A DNA stretch of 64,000 nt from Rhodoblastus sp963828185 (GTDB lineage Bacteria > Pseudomonadota > Alphaproteobacteria > Rhizobiales > Beijerinckiaceae): NCBI GenBank assembly GCA_963828185.1, contig CAWHDV010000015.1, positions 1-64,000 on the forward strand, given 5' to 3'. Of the stretch, positions 28,770 to 36,789 are shown piece by piece (position 1 is the stretch's first letter; each line of letters begins with the position of its first letter). A program made the position numbers and the translations under genes. Below the pieces are notes generated by a model, which was given only the letters and a program-made list of their open reading frames with translations, ran no database searches and was not told the origin of the DNA.

Positions 28770-29888
28770 ATGACTGATCACCTCTTGTTCGAAGTTTTCG
28801 CTCTGCCCGTCACCGCCCTCGAGATTTGTGGGGCCGTTCTGGCTTTGGCCTTGCTGTTGCTGGCGCTGGCGTTTTTACGTGGACGCCGACGGGCCGAGGT
28901 TGACGCGCAGATGGCGGCGCTCGCCCGCAATCACGCCGAAATGGCGGGACGGATGCAGACGCTGGCCGAGATCCTGGGCGGGCGTCAGGCGGATTTCGCC
29001 CGCGCGGTGGCGGAAAAGCTCGATTCCTCCTCGCATCGGGTCAATGAAAGGCTTGAAACCTCGTCGCGCGCCACGCTGGAAAACCTCGGCGCGCTGAACG
29101 AAAGGCTGGCGCTGATCGACGCGGCGCAGGCGCGGCTCGCCGGCCTGACGCAGGAAGTGCTCGGCCTGAAGGAAATCCTGGCCAACAAGCAGGCGCGCGG
29201 CGCCTTCGGGCAGGGCCGGATGGAGGCGATCATCCGCGACGCTCTGCCTGCCAGCGCCTACAAGTTCCAGCATACGCTCTCGACCGGCGCGCGGCCCGAT
29301 TGCGTGCTGCGCCTGCCGGGCGACGACAAGTTTTTGGCGGTCGACGCCAAATTCCCGCTTGAAGCCTTTTCGGCGTTGAAAGACGCCGGCGACGAGGTTT
29401 TGCGGAAATCGGCGCAGGCGCGCGCCCGCGCCGACATGGGCAAGCACATCAAGGATGTCTCCGAGCGCTATCTGCTGCCGGGCGAAACGCAGGACGTGGC
29501 GATCCTGTTCGTGCCGTCGGAATCCCTGTTCGCCGAATTGCACGAGTCCTTCGACGATGTGATCCAGAAGGCGCATCGCGCGCGCGTGCTGATCGTCTCG
29601 CCGTCGCTGCTGATGATGGCGATCCAGGTGTTGCAGGCGCTGGTGCGCGACGCTCTGGTGCGTGACCAGGCGCATGTCATCCAGGCCGAGACGCGGCGGC
29701 TCGTTGAAGACGTGATGCGGCTGCGCCAGAGGGTGCTCAAGCTGGACGGGCATTTCCGCCAAAGCCAGGAGGATGTTGCCGCGATCCTCACATCCTCGGA
29801 AAAAATCGCGCGCTGTGGCGAACGGATCGAGAAGATCGATTTTGCGCAGCAAGCGGAAGGGCCGGATTTTCTGACGGCGGCGCAATAG
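28770..29888 (+). CDS. rmuC: DNA recombination protein RmuC
   Basis: 372 residues. N-terminal membrane anchor AVLALALLLLALAFLRGRRR, a coiled coil (AQMAALARNHAEMAGRMQTL onward) and the RmuC nuclease-like domain: ARGAFGQGRMEAIIRDALPA, LAVDAKFPLEAFSALKDAGD, VAILFVPSESLFAELHESFD and VLIVSPSLLMMAIQVLQALV. The DAKFP segment corresponds to the restriction-endonuclease-like core. Limits DNA rearrangement between inverted repeats in E. coli. Own promoter with a LexA box. Confidence 0.92.
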   Translation: MTDHLLFEVFALPVTALEICGAVLALALLLLALAFLRGRRRAEVDAQMAALARNHAEMAGRMQTLAEILGGRQADFARAVAEKLDSSSHRVNERLETSSRATLENLGALNERLALIDAAQARLAGLTQEVLGLKEILANKQARGAFGQGRMEAIIRDALPASAYKFQHTLSTGARPDCVLRLPGDDKFLAVDAKFPLEAFSALKDAGDEVLRKSAQARARADMGKHIKDVSERYLLPGETQDVAILFVPSESLFAELHESFDDVIQKAHRARVLIVSPSLLMMAIQVLQALVRDALVRDQAHVIQAETRRLVEDVMRLRQRVLKLDGHFRQSQEDVAAILTSSEKIARCGERIEKIDFAQQAEGPDFLTAAQ

Positions 29889-29911
29889 AATTAAAGCACG
29901 AACCGCGCATC

Positions 29912-30149
29912 TACTTCGATGCGAATCGGCCGCCAAGGCTTTGATGTCCGGAACGTCGTGGTGCCGAACGGAGCGCAGCAGCTCCCGCGGCTTGGGCGTC
30001 AGCGCCGCAAGGAGGCTCTTCAGATCGCAAAACGTCAGATGGATTTCATCGACCGCTTCGCCGCCTTCGGCCTCGCGCCAGGCGTCGACAAAACGCCGTC
30101 CCATCTCTTCGGCGCCGCCGATGTGGATGCGGACACCCGCCGAAGATAG
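29912..30149 (-). pseudogene. Remnant of a COG4190-type HTH regulator/antitoxin
   Basis: Minus-strand reading RIHIGGAEEMGRRFVDAWRE, then DEIHLTFCDLKSLLAALTPK and PRELLRSVRHHDVPDIKALA resembles the small predicted transcriptional regulators in which a LTFxSxxxLxxxLTPKRxELL segment precedes a winged helix. The similarity stops after AADSHRS, where the conserved RDYKxVHxDV recognition helix should follow; the 3' part meets the rmuC end. No plausible start codon remains in frame. I read it as a truncated gene. No toxin partner is adjacent. Confidence 0.5.
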
Positions 30150-30165
30150 AGGCCAGGACGCCCCC

Positions 30166-30771
30166 TCACAGATCCGTCCGGCTCCGCAACGCCGCGGCCA
30201 AGGTCCCCTCGTCGAGATAATCCAGTTCCCCGCCGACTGGAACGCCATGCGCGAGGCGGGTGCATTTGACGCCGAGATGGGCGAGAAGCTCAGTGATGTA
30301 ATGCGCCGTGGTCTGCCCGTCCACCGTGGCGTTGACCGCCAGGATCACCTCCATGACGCCGCCCTCCGCGACGCGCCCGACGAGCTTGGAAATGTTCAGG
30401 TCATCCGGTCCGACGCCGTCGAGCGGCGACAGCGCGCCGCCGAGCACATGGTATTGCGCGGACAGGACCCCGGCGCGCTCCAGCGCCCAGAGATCGCCGA
30501 CCGTCTCCACCACCACAATTTTTTCGCTATCGCGGCGCGTATCGGCGCAAATGGCGCAGGGGTCGCTGGTGTCGATATTGCCGCAGGACGAACAGGTGAC
30601 GATTTTGTCCTTGGCCACGCGCATGGCTTCGCTCAGTGGGCCGAGCAGTTCCTCGCGCTTGCGGATGAGATGCAGCGCCGCGCGCCGCGCCGAGCGCGGC
30701 CCCAATCCTGGCAGGCGGGCGAGCAACTGGATCAGACGCTCGATTTCCGGTCCGGCGATGCGCTCAGCCAT
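30166..30771 (-). CDS. recR: Recombination protein RecR
   Basis: 201 residues, intact. Helix-hairpin-helix LLARLPGLGPRSARRAALHL, zinc finger CSSCGNIDTSDPCAICAD, and Toprim domain IVVVETVGDLWALERAG with YHVLGGALSPLDGVGPDDLN. Acts with RecF/RecO at gaps; recF is about 11 kb away in this window. Downstream of dnaX-ebfC, the classical order in many bacteria. Confidence 0.96.
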   Translation of the reverse strand: MAERIAGPEIERLIQLLARLPGLGPRSARRAALHLIRKREELLGPLSEAMRVAKDKIVTCSSCGNIDTSDPCAICADTRRDSEKIVVVETVGDLWALERAGVLSAQYHVLGGALSPLDGVGPDDLNISKLVGRVAEGGVMEVILAVNATVDGQTTAHYITELLAHLGVKCTRLAHGVPVGGELDYLDEGTLAAALRSRTDL

Positions 30772-30795
30772 TACAAAAAAACCCGATGTTCTTAC

Positions 30796-30862
30796 GCCCG
30801 AAGGGCGTCAGGAGCGAAGGCGGCGCCAAAGCCCGTCAAAAGACGGGCGTCCAAAGACGCCC
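30796..30862 (-). promoter_or_regulatory. Cluster of overlapping hairpins between ebfC and recR
   Basis: CGCCCGAAGGGCG near 30795-30807, then GCCCGTC-AAAA-GACGGGC (30831-30848), and GGGCGTC-CAAA-GACGCCC (30845-30862). The last two share GGGC and exclude each other. They sit in the 118-base gap between ebfC and recR and could tune recR read-through. No T tract follows directly. Confidence 0.45.
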
Positions 30863-30889
30863 TGCGGCTGACGCGAGGGACCAAAAAAG

Positions 30890-31216
30890 CTAAAAAGGCA
30901 GCTTCATGCCGGCCGGCAGGTTCAGACCGGCGGTCACGCCCTTCATCTTTTCCTCGATCATGGCTTCCGCCTTGCGCCGCGCGTCGGCATGGGCGGCGAC
31001 GACCAGGTCTTCGAGAATTTCCTTCTCGTCGTCCTTGATCAGCGACGGATCGATCGCCAGCCCCTTCAGCGCCCCCTTGGCCGTAAGCGTGACCTTCACC
31101 AGACCGCCGCCGGCGAAGCCCTCCACTGTGACATTGTCCAGCTCGGCCTGCATCTCGGCCATCTTGGCCTGCATGGCGCCAGCCTGTTTCATCAAGCCCA
31201 TGATGTCCATGTTCAA
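30890..31216 (-). CDS. ebfC: YbaB/EbfC nucleoid-associated protein
   Basis: 108 residues. MNMDIMGLMKQAGAMQAKMA, then EMQAELDNVTVEGFAGGGLV and KVTLTAKGALKGLAIDPSLI match YbaB. Forms DNA-binding dimers. The ATG at 31216 overlaps the dnaX stop (ATGA), which favours this start over the internal MDIM. dnaX-ebfC-recR is a conserved cluster. Confidence 0.95.
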   Translation of the reverse strand: MNMDIMGLMKQAGAMQAKMAEMQAELDNVTVEGFAGGGLVKVTLTAKGALKGLAIDPSLIKDDEKEILEDLVVAAHADARRKAEAMIEEKMKGVTAGLNLPAGMKLPF

Positions 31217-33060
31217 AAATCCTCGTCTTCGGTCTCGTCGACATAGCCGACATCCTCGGCTTCCGCCGGTGTCTTCGAATTCGATGCGACGGGCGCCTCC
31301 GCCTCGCCGCCACGCACCGCGACAATGACAGCGCCGGGAAATTGCTCGAGCGTCGCACGCACCAGGGGATGCGCCTGGAGGCCGACGCGCCGTTCGTTTT
31401 CCCGCGCTTCGGCCTGTTCGATCAGGCTCGGCGCGCCGGAGGCGGTGGAGAGAGCGACCATCCAGCGCTGGCCGGTCCAGTCCTGCAATTTGCGCGTCAA
31501 TTGCGCCGGCAACGCGGATGAGCCGCCCGGAGCGAGCGAAAATTCGAGCCGCCCCTGTTCGAAACGCACCAGCCGGACATCGCGCTCCAGCGCGATTTTC
31601 ATCTGGATATCGCGCTGCGCCCCGGCGAGCGCCACCAATTCAACGAAGTTTTTCAGCACGACGCTCGGCGCGCTTTCCGCCACCGTCGCGGTCAAAGGCG
31701 CCGCAACCTGCGTTTGCGCGGCGAGACGCGGCGCCGTCCGCAATGCGGCGCTGGCGCCCGCAGGCGGCGATCCGCCGCCGCGCGGCGCCGGCGAAGCGGC
31801 GCCCTCTACCGGCGCGGCCAGTCTTTTCAGCGCATCTTCCGGCGAAGGCAAATCGGCGGCGTAGGCGAGGCGCACCAGCACCATGTCGGCGGCGGCGAGC
31901 GGGCGCGGCGAATCGCGGGTTTCCTGCACGCCCTTCAGCAGGATCTGCCAGGCGCGCGAGAGGATCGACATGGAAAGGCTTTGCGCGAACATCCCGCCGC
32001 GCTGGCGCTCGGATTCGGTTGCGACGGCGTCGACAAGATCGGGGGCGACCTTGCTCTTGGTGACGAAATGCGTGAATTCCGCCAGTTCGACCAGGATCTG
32101 CGCCGGATCGGCGCCGCTGTCGTACTGGTCGCGCAAATTGGCCAGCGCATTGGCGATATCGCCCTTCATCAGCGATTCGAACAAGTCGATGACGCGCGAG
32201 CGGTCGGCGAGGCCGAGCATCTGGCGCAGGTCCGCGGCCTTGATCGGCGCCCTGGCCCCATGCGCGATGGCCTGGTCGAGCAGGGAAAGGGCGTCGCGCA
32301 CCGAACCTTCGGAGGCGCGGGAAATCAGGCTCAGCGCCTCGTGGTCGATCTCGACCTTTTCCTTGTCGCAAATGGCGTCGAGATGGCGCGTCAAAACCTC
32401 GGCCTCGACGCGGCGCAGGTCGAAACGCAGGCAGCGCGAGCGCACAGTCACCGGCACTTTCTCGATTTCCGTCGTGGCGAACAGGAATTTCACATGTTCC
32501 GGCGGCTCTTCCAGCGTCTTCAGCAGACCGTTGAAGGCCTGCTTCGACAGCATGTGCACTTCGTCGATGATGTAGACTTTTGTGCGCGCCATGACCGGCT
32601 TGTAGCGGGCGCTTTCGATGATCTCGCGCACGTCGTCGATGCCGGTGTGGGACGCCGCGTCCATCTCGATCACGTCGACATGGCGCGATTCCATGATCGC
32701 CTGGCAATGCAGGCCGATTTCATCCATGTGGATGGTCGGCCTGTCGATCGCCGGCCGGCCGTCACGGGCGGGAACCGCGTAGTTGAAGGCGCGGGCGAGG
32801 ATGCGCGCGGTGGTGGTCTTGCCGACGCCGCGCACGCCGGTCAGCATGTAGGCCTGGTGGATGCGGCCGAGGTCGAAGGCGTTCGACAGAGTGCGCACCA
32901 TCGGCTCCTGGCCGATCAGGTCCTCGAAACGCGAGGGGCGATATTTTCGCGCCAGCACGCGATAGGCCGGCGGCGCCGCTTTCGCAGGCTCTTCGCCGAA
33001 CAGGCCGGCGCCGGAAGGCGGCGGCTCAAGCGGGTCTTGCGCGGAATCGTCGATCATCAA
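31213..33060 (-). CDS. dnaX: DNA polymerase III subunits gamma/tau
   Basis: 615 residues, intact. Clamp-loader ATPase: ARKYRPSRFEDLIGQEPMVR, Walker A LTGVRGVGKTTTARIL, Walker B IIDEVHMLS, sensor FATTEIEKVP and VRSRCLRFDLRRVE with the SRC motif. As in other alphaproteobacteria the zinc region is reduced to one Cys (IGLHCQAIMESRH). The C-terminal tau part is Ala/Pro-rich and ends acidic (VDETEDEDF). I see no obvious frameshifting signal, so only tau may be made. Confidence 0.94.
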   Translation of the reverse strand: MMIDDSAQDPLEPPPSGAGLFGEEPAKAAPPAYRVLARKYRPSRFEDLIGQEPMVRTLSNAFDLGRIHQAYMLTGVRGVGKTTTARILARAFNYAVPARDGRPAIDRPTIHMDEIGLHCQAIMESRHVDVIEMDAASHTGIDDVREIIESARYKPVMARTKVYIIDEVHMLSKQAFNGLLKTLEEPPEHVKFLFATTEIEKVPVTVRSRCLRFDLRRVEAEVLTRHLDAICDKEKVEIDHEALSLISRASEGSVRDALSLLDQAIAHGARAPIKAADLRQMLGLADRSRVIDLFESLMKGDIANALANLRDQYDSGADPAQILVELAEFTHFVTKSKVAPDLVDAVATESERQRGGMFAQSLSMSILSRAWQILLKGVQETRDSPRPLAAADMVLVRLAYAADLPSPEDALKRLAAPVEGAASPAPRGGGSPPAGASAALRTAPRLAAQTQVAAPLTATVAESAPSVVLKNFVELVALAGAQRDIQMKIALERDVRLVRFEQGRLEFSLAPGGSSALPAQLTRKLQDWTGQRWMVALSTASGAPSLIEQAEARENERRVGLQAHPLVRATLEQFPGAVIVAVRGGEAEAPVASNSKTPAEAEDVGYVDETEDEDF

Positions 33061-33111
33061 ACCGCCGATGGAGGGCGCCCGCGGGCGCCGGGCGCGCGCA
33101 AAAAGGCCTGA

Positions 33112-33213
33112 AAGTGGGAGGCTGGACGAAGACCCGCCCGATCTCGTTAGGGCTGCTTCCTTCCGGACCTGACCCGGTTGGCGAGTGGAACGTCCACCGC
33201 CAACCTCCCGCCG
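33112..33213 (-). ncRNA. ffs: Signal recognition particle RNA (small bacterial type)
   Basis: Minus strand carries the invariant helix 8 region GGTCAGGTCCGGAAGGAAGC followed by AGCCC, with the GGAA tetraloop and asymmetric internal loop. Flanks pair as a hairpin: GGGAGGTTGGCGG at the 5' side and CCTCCCAC at the 3' side. Ends are approximate. It lies just upstream of dnaX on the same strand; TTTTT follows 10 bases beyond the 3' end. Confidence 0.93.
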
Positions 33214-33310
33214 CCTATTTGGACCATCGGAGCGGATTGCGCAAGGGGGCGTGCTTGTCCGGAGGACGCCAAGACGCTAACCCATTGCAAATTGCTCTTT
33301 CGGAGGCCGG

Positions 33311-33736
33311 ATGACCTTCCTGCTCGATCCCCGCCTCGCCGCCGACACTTTTTTTGTCGGCGACCTCCCGCTGTGCCGCGCCCTTCTGATGAACGACAGC
33401 CGCTTTCCCTGGCTGATCCTGATTCCCCGCCGGGACGGTCTGACCGAAATGCACGAATTGTCCCCCGGTGACCGCGAGCTGATGATCGACGAGGCGGCGC
33501 GGGCGGCCGAGAGGTTGAAAAACCTTGTCGGGGCGCAAAAAATCAATATGGGCGCGCTTGGCAACATCGTGGCGCAATTGCACGTCCATGTCGTCGCGCG
33601 TTTTGCCGGCGACGCCGCCTGGCCCGGCCCGGTCTGGGGTTTCGGCAAGGCCGTTCCCTATGACGCGGAAACGGCGGCGCGGCTGATCGCGGATTTGCTC
33701 CACGCCCTAGGCTTAAAAACTCAATCAGGATATTGA
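33311..33736 (+). CDS. HIT-family nucleotide hydrolase-like protein
   Basis: 141 residues. Histidine-triad motif QLHVHVVAR (HxHxH form) with the upstream strand NMGALGNIVA. N-terminus DTFFVGDLPLCRALLMNDSR and FPWLILIPRR is typical of proteobacterial HIT proteins of this subgroup. Likely nucleotide phosphoramidase or Ap4A hydrolase; substrate not determined. Single gene divergent from the SRP RNA. Confidence 0.88.
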   Translation: MTFLLDPRLAADTFFVGDLPLCRALLMNDSRFPWLILIPRRDGLTEMHELSPGDRELMIDEAARAAERLKNLVGAQKINMGALGNIVAQLHVHVVARFAGDAAWPGPVWGFGKAVPYDAETAARLIADLLHALGLKTQSGY

Positions 33737-33784
33737 ATCGAGAGAGCAATATATGATTCAAGCTTCCGAAGGGGGGCTCGAATC

Positions 33785-33912
33785 ATGGCAAGCGAGTTTT
33801 GGCTGGATGATCAGCAATGGGCGGCGATCGAGCCGCCTCTGCCGAAAATCAACCGGGTGCGCCGCGCGACGATGACCGGCGCATCATTAGCGGCATCGTG
33901 CATGTCTTAAAA
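33785..33912 (+). mobile_element. IS5-family transposase N-terminal remnant
   Basis: ATG 33785 begins MASEFWLDDQQWAAIEPPLP, the standard start of IS5/IS1031-type transposases. One frame change near 33860 gives APRDDDRRIISGIVHVLK, the next conserved stretch (normally G-x-RRVDDRRIISGIIHVLK). The sequence ends there, at a junction with another transposase remnant. About 40 residues remain of roughly 250, so it is dead. Confidence 0.8.
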
Positions 33913-33972
33913 TCTCGCCATTGAGGCGCTCGATCGGATTCGTTGAGCGCAACGGAGCCTGAAGGGGCGCGC
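33908..33972 (-). mobile_element. IS256-family transposase C-terminal remnant
   Basis: Minus strand reads PLRSTNPIERLNGEI, the conserved C-terminal motif of IS256-type transposases (STNPIERLNGEIKRRT). Similarity stops exactly at the IS5 fragment. About 60 bases remain. It shows at least two successive insertion events between the HIT and chemoreceptor genes. Confidence 0.7.
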
Positions 33973-33993
33973 CCGAAAGAGCCGCGCCGCGAT

Positions 33994-35485
33994 TCAGGCT
34001 GCCGAGCGCGAAATGTCGCGCACGCTTTTTGCCGCCGTGTCGATCTTCACCGTCGATTCGGCGATGGCGTTCATCGACTGGGTGATGGCCTCGACGCCCT
34101 TGGCGGCGATCTGCATGTTTTCCGACATGTCGGTCGTCACCGCGCCCTGCGCCTCGACCGAGCCGGAGATGGCCGAGGTGATCGAATTGATGGTCGCGAT
34201 GATCTCGGCGATGCTTGCGATGGCGCTGGTGACGTCGGAGGTCGAGGCGCGCACGGAAGAAACCTGCTCGCCGATCTCGTCCGTCGCCTTGGCGGTGCGC
34301 GTCGCCAGCGACTTGACCTCCGCGGCGACCACGGCGAAGCCGCGCCCGCTTTCGCCGGCGCGCGCCGCCTCGATGGTCGCGTTGAGCGCCAAAAGATTGG
34401 TTTGCCCGGCAATGTCGCTGATCAGACCGACGATCTCGCCGATCTTCTGGGCGTCGAGCGCCAGCGCCGAGACGATCGAGCCGGCGCTGCCCGCGACCGC
34501 CACGGCTTTCTGGGCGATATCGCTGGCGTGCGCGACCTGGCGGGCGATCTCCTGGAACGAGGCGGAAAGCTCTTCCGCCCCGGCGGCCACCGCCTGCACA
34601 TTGCCGGAGGTCTGGGTCGAGGCGGCGGCGGCCTCGACCGCCTCGTGCGAGACCGAGGAGACGGTCTCCGTCATGCCGCCGAGCTGCGCGTCGACGCGTC
34701 CATAGATTTCCGCGCGCTTTTTCTGCTGCATGGTTTGTTCGGTGATGTCGGTCGCGAATTTCACCACCTTCCACGGCTTGCCGTCGAGATCGAAGACGGG
34801 GCTGTATGTCCCGTGAAATCCACACTTCCCGACCGCCCTTGGCGATCCGGTGAAACTGGCCCGCGACATATTCGCCCTGGGCGAGTTTCTTCCAGAACTG
34901 CCGATAGGTTTCGGACTGTCGATCGCTGGCGTCGACAAACATCGAATGATGCTGGTCTTTGATCTCGTCCAGCCGATAACCAAGAACGGCAAGGAAGTTC
35001 TCGTTAGCGTTGATGATGCGCCCGTCGAGGTCAAATTCGATCACGGCCTGCGAGCGGTTGATCGCGTCGATTTGCGCCTGGGCATAGGCGTTCTGGAGTT
35101 TCTGTTCCGTGTTGTCGGTAAAAATCATGATGACGCGATAAGGCTTCCCGCTGCGATCGCGCAAATGATTATAGGTGCAGTGAAACCAGACCGGTTTCCC
35201 GGATTTGGAAACCCGTTTCACCTCGCGCTCCATGTATTCTCCAGCCCGAAGACGCCGCCATAACTCCTGGTAGGCGCGCATCGCCTCGTCGCTTTTCTCG
35301 ATCGTGACCTGATGCTTCTGGCCGATCAGGTCGGCGCGGCTAAATCCCATGGTCTCGAGATACTTGTCGTTCGCGTCGAGGATCGTCTCGTCGACGTCGA
35401 GCTCAAGGAAGCAGCGCGATCGCTGGACCGTTTCGAAAGCCGCGTCATGCAGGGCGGATCTATGCGATCTGAATATGTTCATCAT
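33994..35485 (-). CDS. Soluble methyl-accepting chemotaxis protein with two PAS domains (one frameshift)
   Basis: About 497 residues. PAS 1: CFLELDVDETILDANDKYLE ... YRVIMIFTDNTEQK; PAS 2: AVIEFDLDGRIINANENFLA ... KWKVVKFATDITEQ. A frame change near 34820 (GTYSPVFDLDGKPWK side) separates the halves. The signalling tip is IAGQTNLLALNATIEAARAG, with GFAVVAAEVKSLA. No membrane segment, so it is probably a cytoplasmic aerotaxis/energy sensor. No other che gene nearby. Start ATG 35485. Confidence 0.9.
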
Positions 35486-35604
35486 TGCGCCAGGCGGCCT
35501 TTCGCCCCGATTCGGACCAATCCGAGAGGCAGAATGCAATCAATGGTTGTAAAATTGATTAACCGCCAAATAATTCCCCTGCCGTGAATTTTGTGCGACG
35601 CAGG

Positions 35605-36579
35605 TTATTCCTTATCGTTGAGCGGATGCAGGTCGCGCACCATGGCCTTCAGGCGCTCGTCCAGCACATGGGTATAGATCTGCGTCGTGGCGATGTCGGC
35701 GTGGCCCAGCAATTCCTGGACGACGCGCAAATCCGCGCCGTTTTGCAGGAGATGGCTGGCGAAGGCGTGGCGCAGGACATGCGGGCTGACGCGCGAGGCG
35801 GCAATTCCCGCCGCGCCCGCAAGAATCTTCAACTCGCGCGCAAAAGCCTGGCGCGTCAGGTGGCCGCTTTCGCCGTCGGAAGGAAACAGCCATTTTTGCG
35901 TCGAAAGCGCAGGGTGAAGCTCCAGCAGCATAAGGCGGTAGGCGGTCAAGGCCTCGCGCGCCGGCTGTGTCAGCGGCGCCAGCCGTTCGCGCCCGCCCTT
36001 GCCCTTGATCGTCAGGAAGCCGCCGCCCTGCTCGAGCGATTTTTCGGCGAGTTTCGCCGCCGACAGGGGCAGCGCGACCAGTTCCGACACGCGCAGCCCC
36101 GCGGCGTACAGCACTTCGAGGAGGCAGGCGGCGCGTCGTCCCCGCAGCCGTTCGGCGGCCGGACGGGCGGGATCGTCGAGCCCCTCGCGCGCGACCTTGA
36201 GCAGAGCGTCCACTTCCGCCACCGACAGGATTTTCGGCAGCCGCCGCCCCTGGCGCGGGCCTTCGAGCAGGACCGCGGGATCGTCGGGCCGCCGCTCCTC
36301 GGCTGCGAGAAAGCGGTGAAACTGGCGGATCGCCGACAGTTTTCGCGCCGTGGACGTCGGTTTCAGCCCGGCATCGGCCAGATCGGCGAGAAAATCGCGA
36401 ATATCCTGGGTCGTGGCGCACGAGGGGTCGCCGCCGCGCGCCGCCAGAGCCGCGATATAATCGCCGAGGTCGCGGGCATAGGCGTCCAGCGTGTTCCTGG
36501 CCGCCCCGCGTTCGGCGGCGAGCATGTCGAGGAAATCCGCCAGGGCGGCGCGCGCGGGCGACGCGCCGGCGGCCTTCAT
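35605..36579 (-). CDS. xerD: Tyrosine recombinase XerD
   Basis: 324 residues. N-terminal SAM-like core-binding domain (FLDMLAAERGAARNTLDAYA) and catalytic domain with YAAGLRVSELVALPL (first Arg), HVLRHAFASHLLQNGADLRV (H-xx-R) and LLGHADIATTQIYTHV with the Tyr nucleophile. Resolves chromosome dimers at dif together with XerC. The ATG at 36579 overlaps the upstream small gene (ATGA). Confidence 0.93.
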   Translation of the reverse strand: MKAAGASPARAALADFLDMLAAERGAARNTLDAYARDLGDYIAALAARGGDPSCATTQDIRDFLADLADAGLKPTSTARKLSAIRQFHRFLAAEERRPDDPAVLLEGPRQGRRLPKILSVAEVDALLKVAREGLDDPARPAAERLRGRRAACLLEVLYAAGLRVSELVALPLSAAKLAEKSLEQGGGFLTIKGKGGRERLAPLTQPAREALTAYRLMLLELHPALSTQKWLFPSDGESGHLTRQAFARELKILAGAAGIAASRVSPHVLRHAFASHLLQNGADLRVVQELLGHADIATTQIYTHVLDERLKAMVRDLHPLNDKE

Positions 36580-36719
36580 TTGTTGAGCACGGCCGGCGAG
36601 ATGGGCTGGCTGATCTGGCGCGGCTGCGGCTCGACAAAGGCGACCAGCGCGGCCATGCCCACGAAAGCGGCGCCGGCCAGCAGGCCGACAAGGAAAACAA
36701 AGCGAAACAGGCTGGGCAT
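36576..36719 (-). CDS. Small single-pass membrane protein upstream of xerD
   Basis: 47 residues: MPSLFRFVFLVGLLAGAAFV, GMAALVAFVEPQPRQISQPI, then SPAVLNK. One helix plus a periplasmic tail containing VEPQPR, a pattern recurrent in tiny Rhizobiales genes between aroK and xerD. Coupled to xerD by ATGA. Function unknown. A longer in-frame start exists at 36761 but would run into the aroK leader. Confidence 0.7.
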   Translation of the reverse strand: MPSLFRFVFLVGLLAGAAFVGMAALVAFVEPQPRQISQPISPAVLNK

Positions 36720-36789
36720 GGGGTTTGGGTCCAATTGCGGCGAAAGTCGGTTTAATTTCACCCTCGCGTCGTGATACTACAGTGCCATC

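Noticed and set aside
31213..33060. Programmed frameshifting in dnaX to give a separate gamma subunit
   Set aside because: I found no convincing A-rich slippery heptamer followed by a stable hairpin; full-length tau is encoded without interruption.
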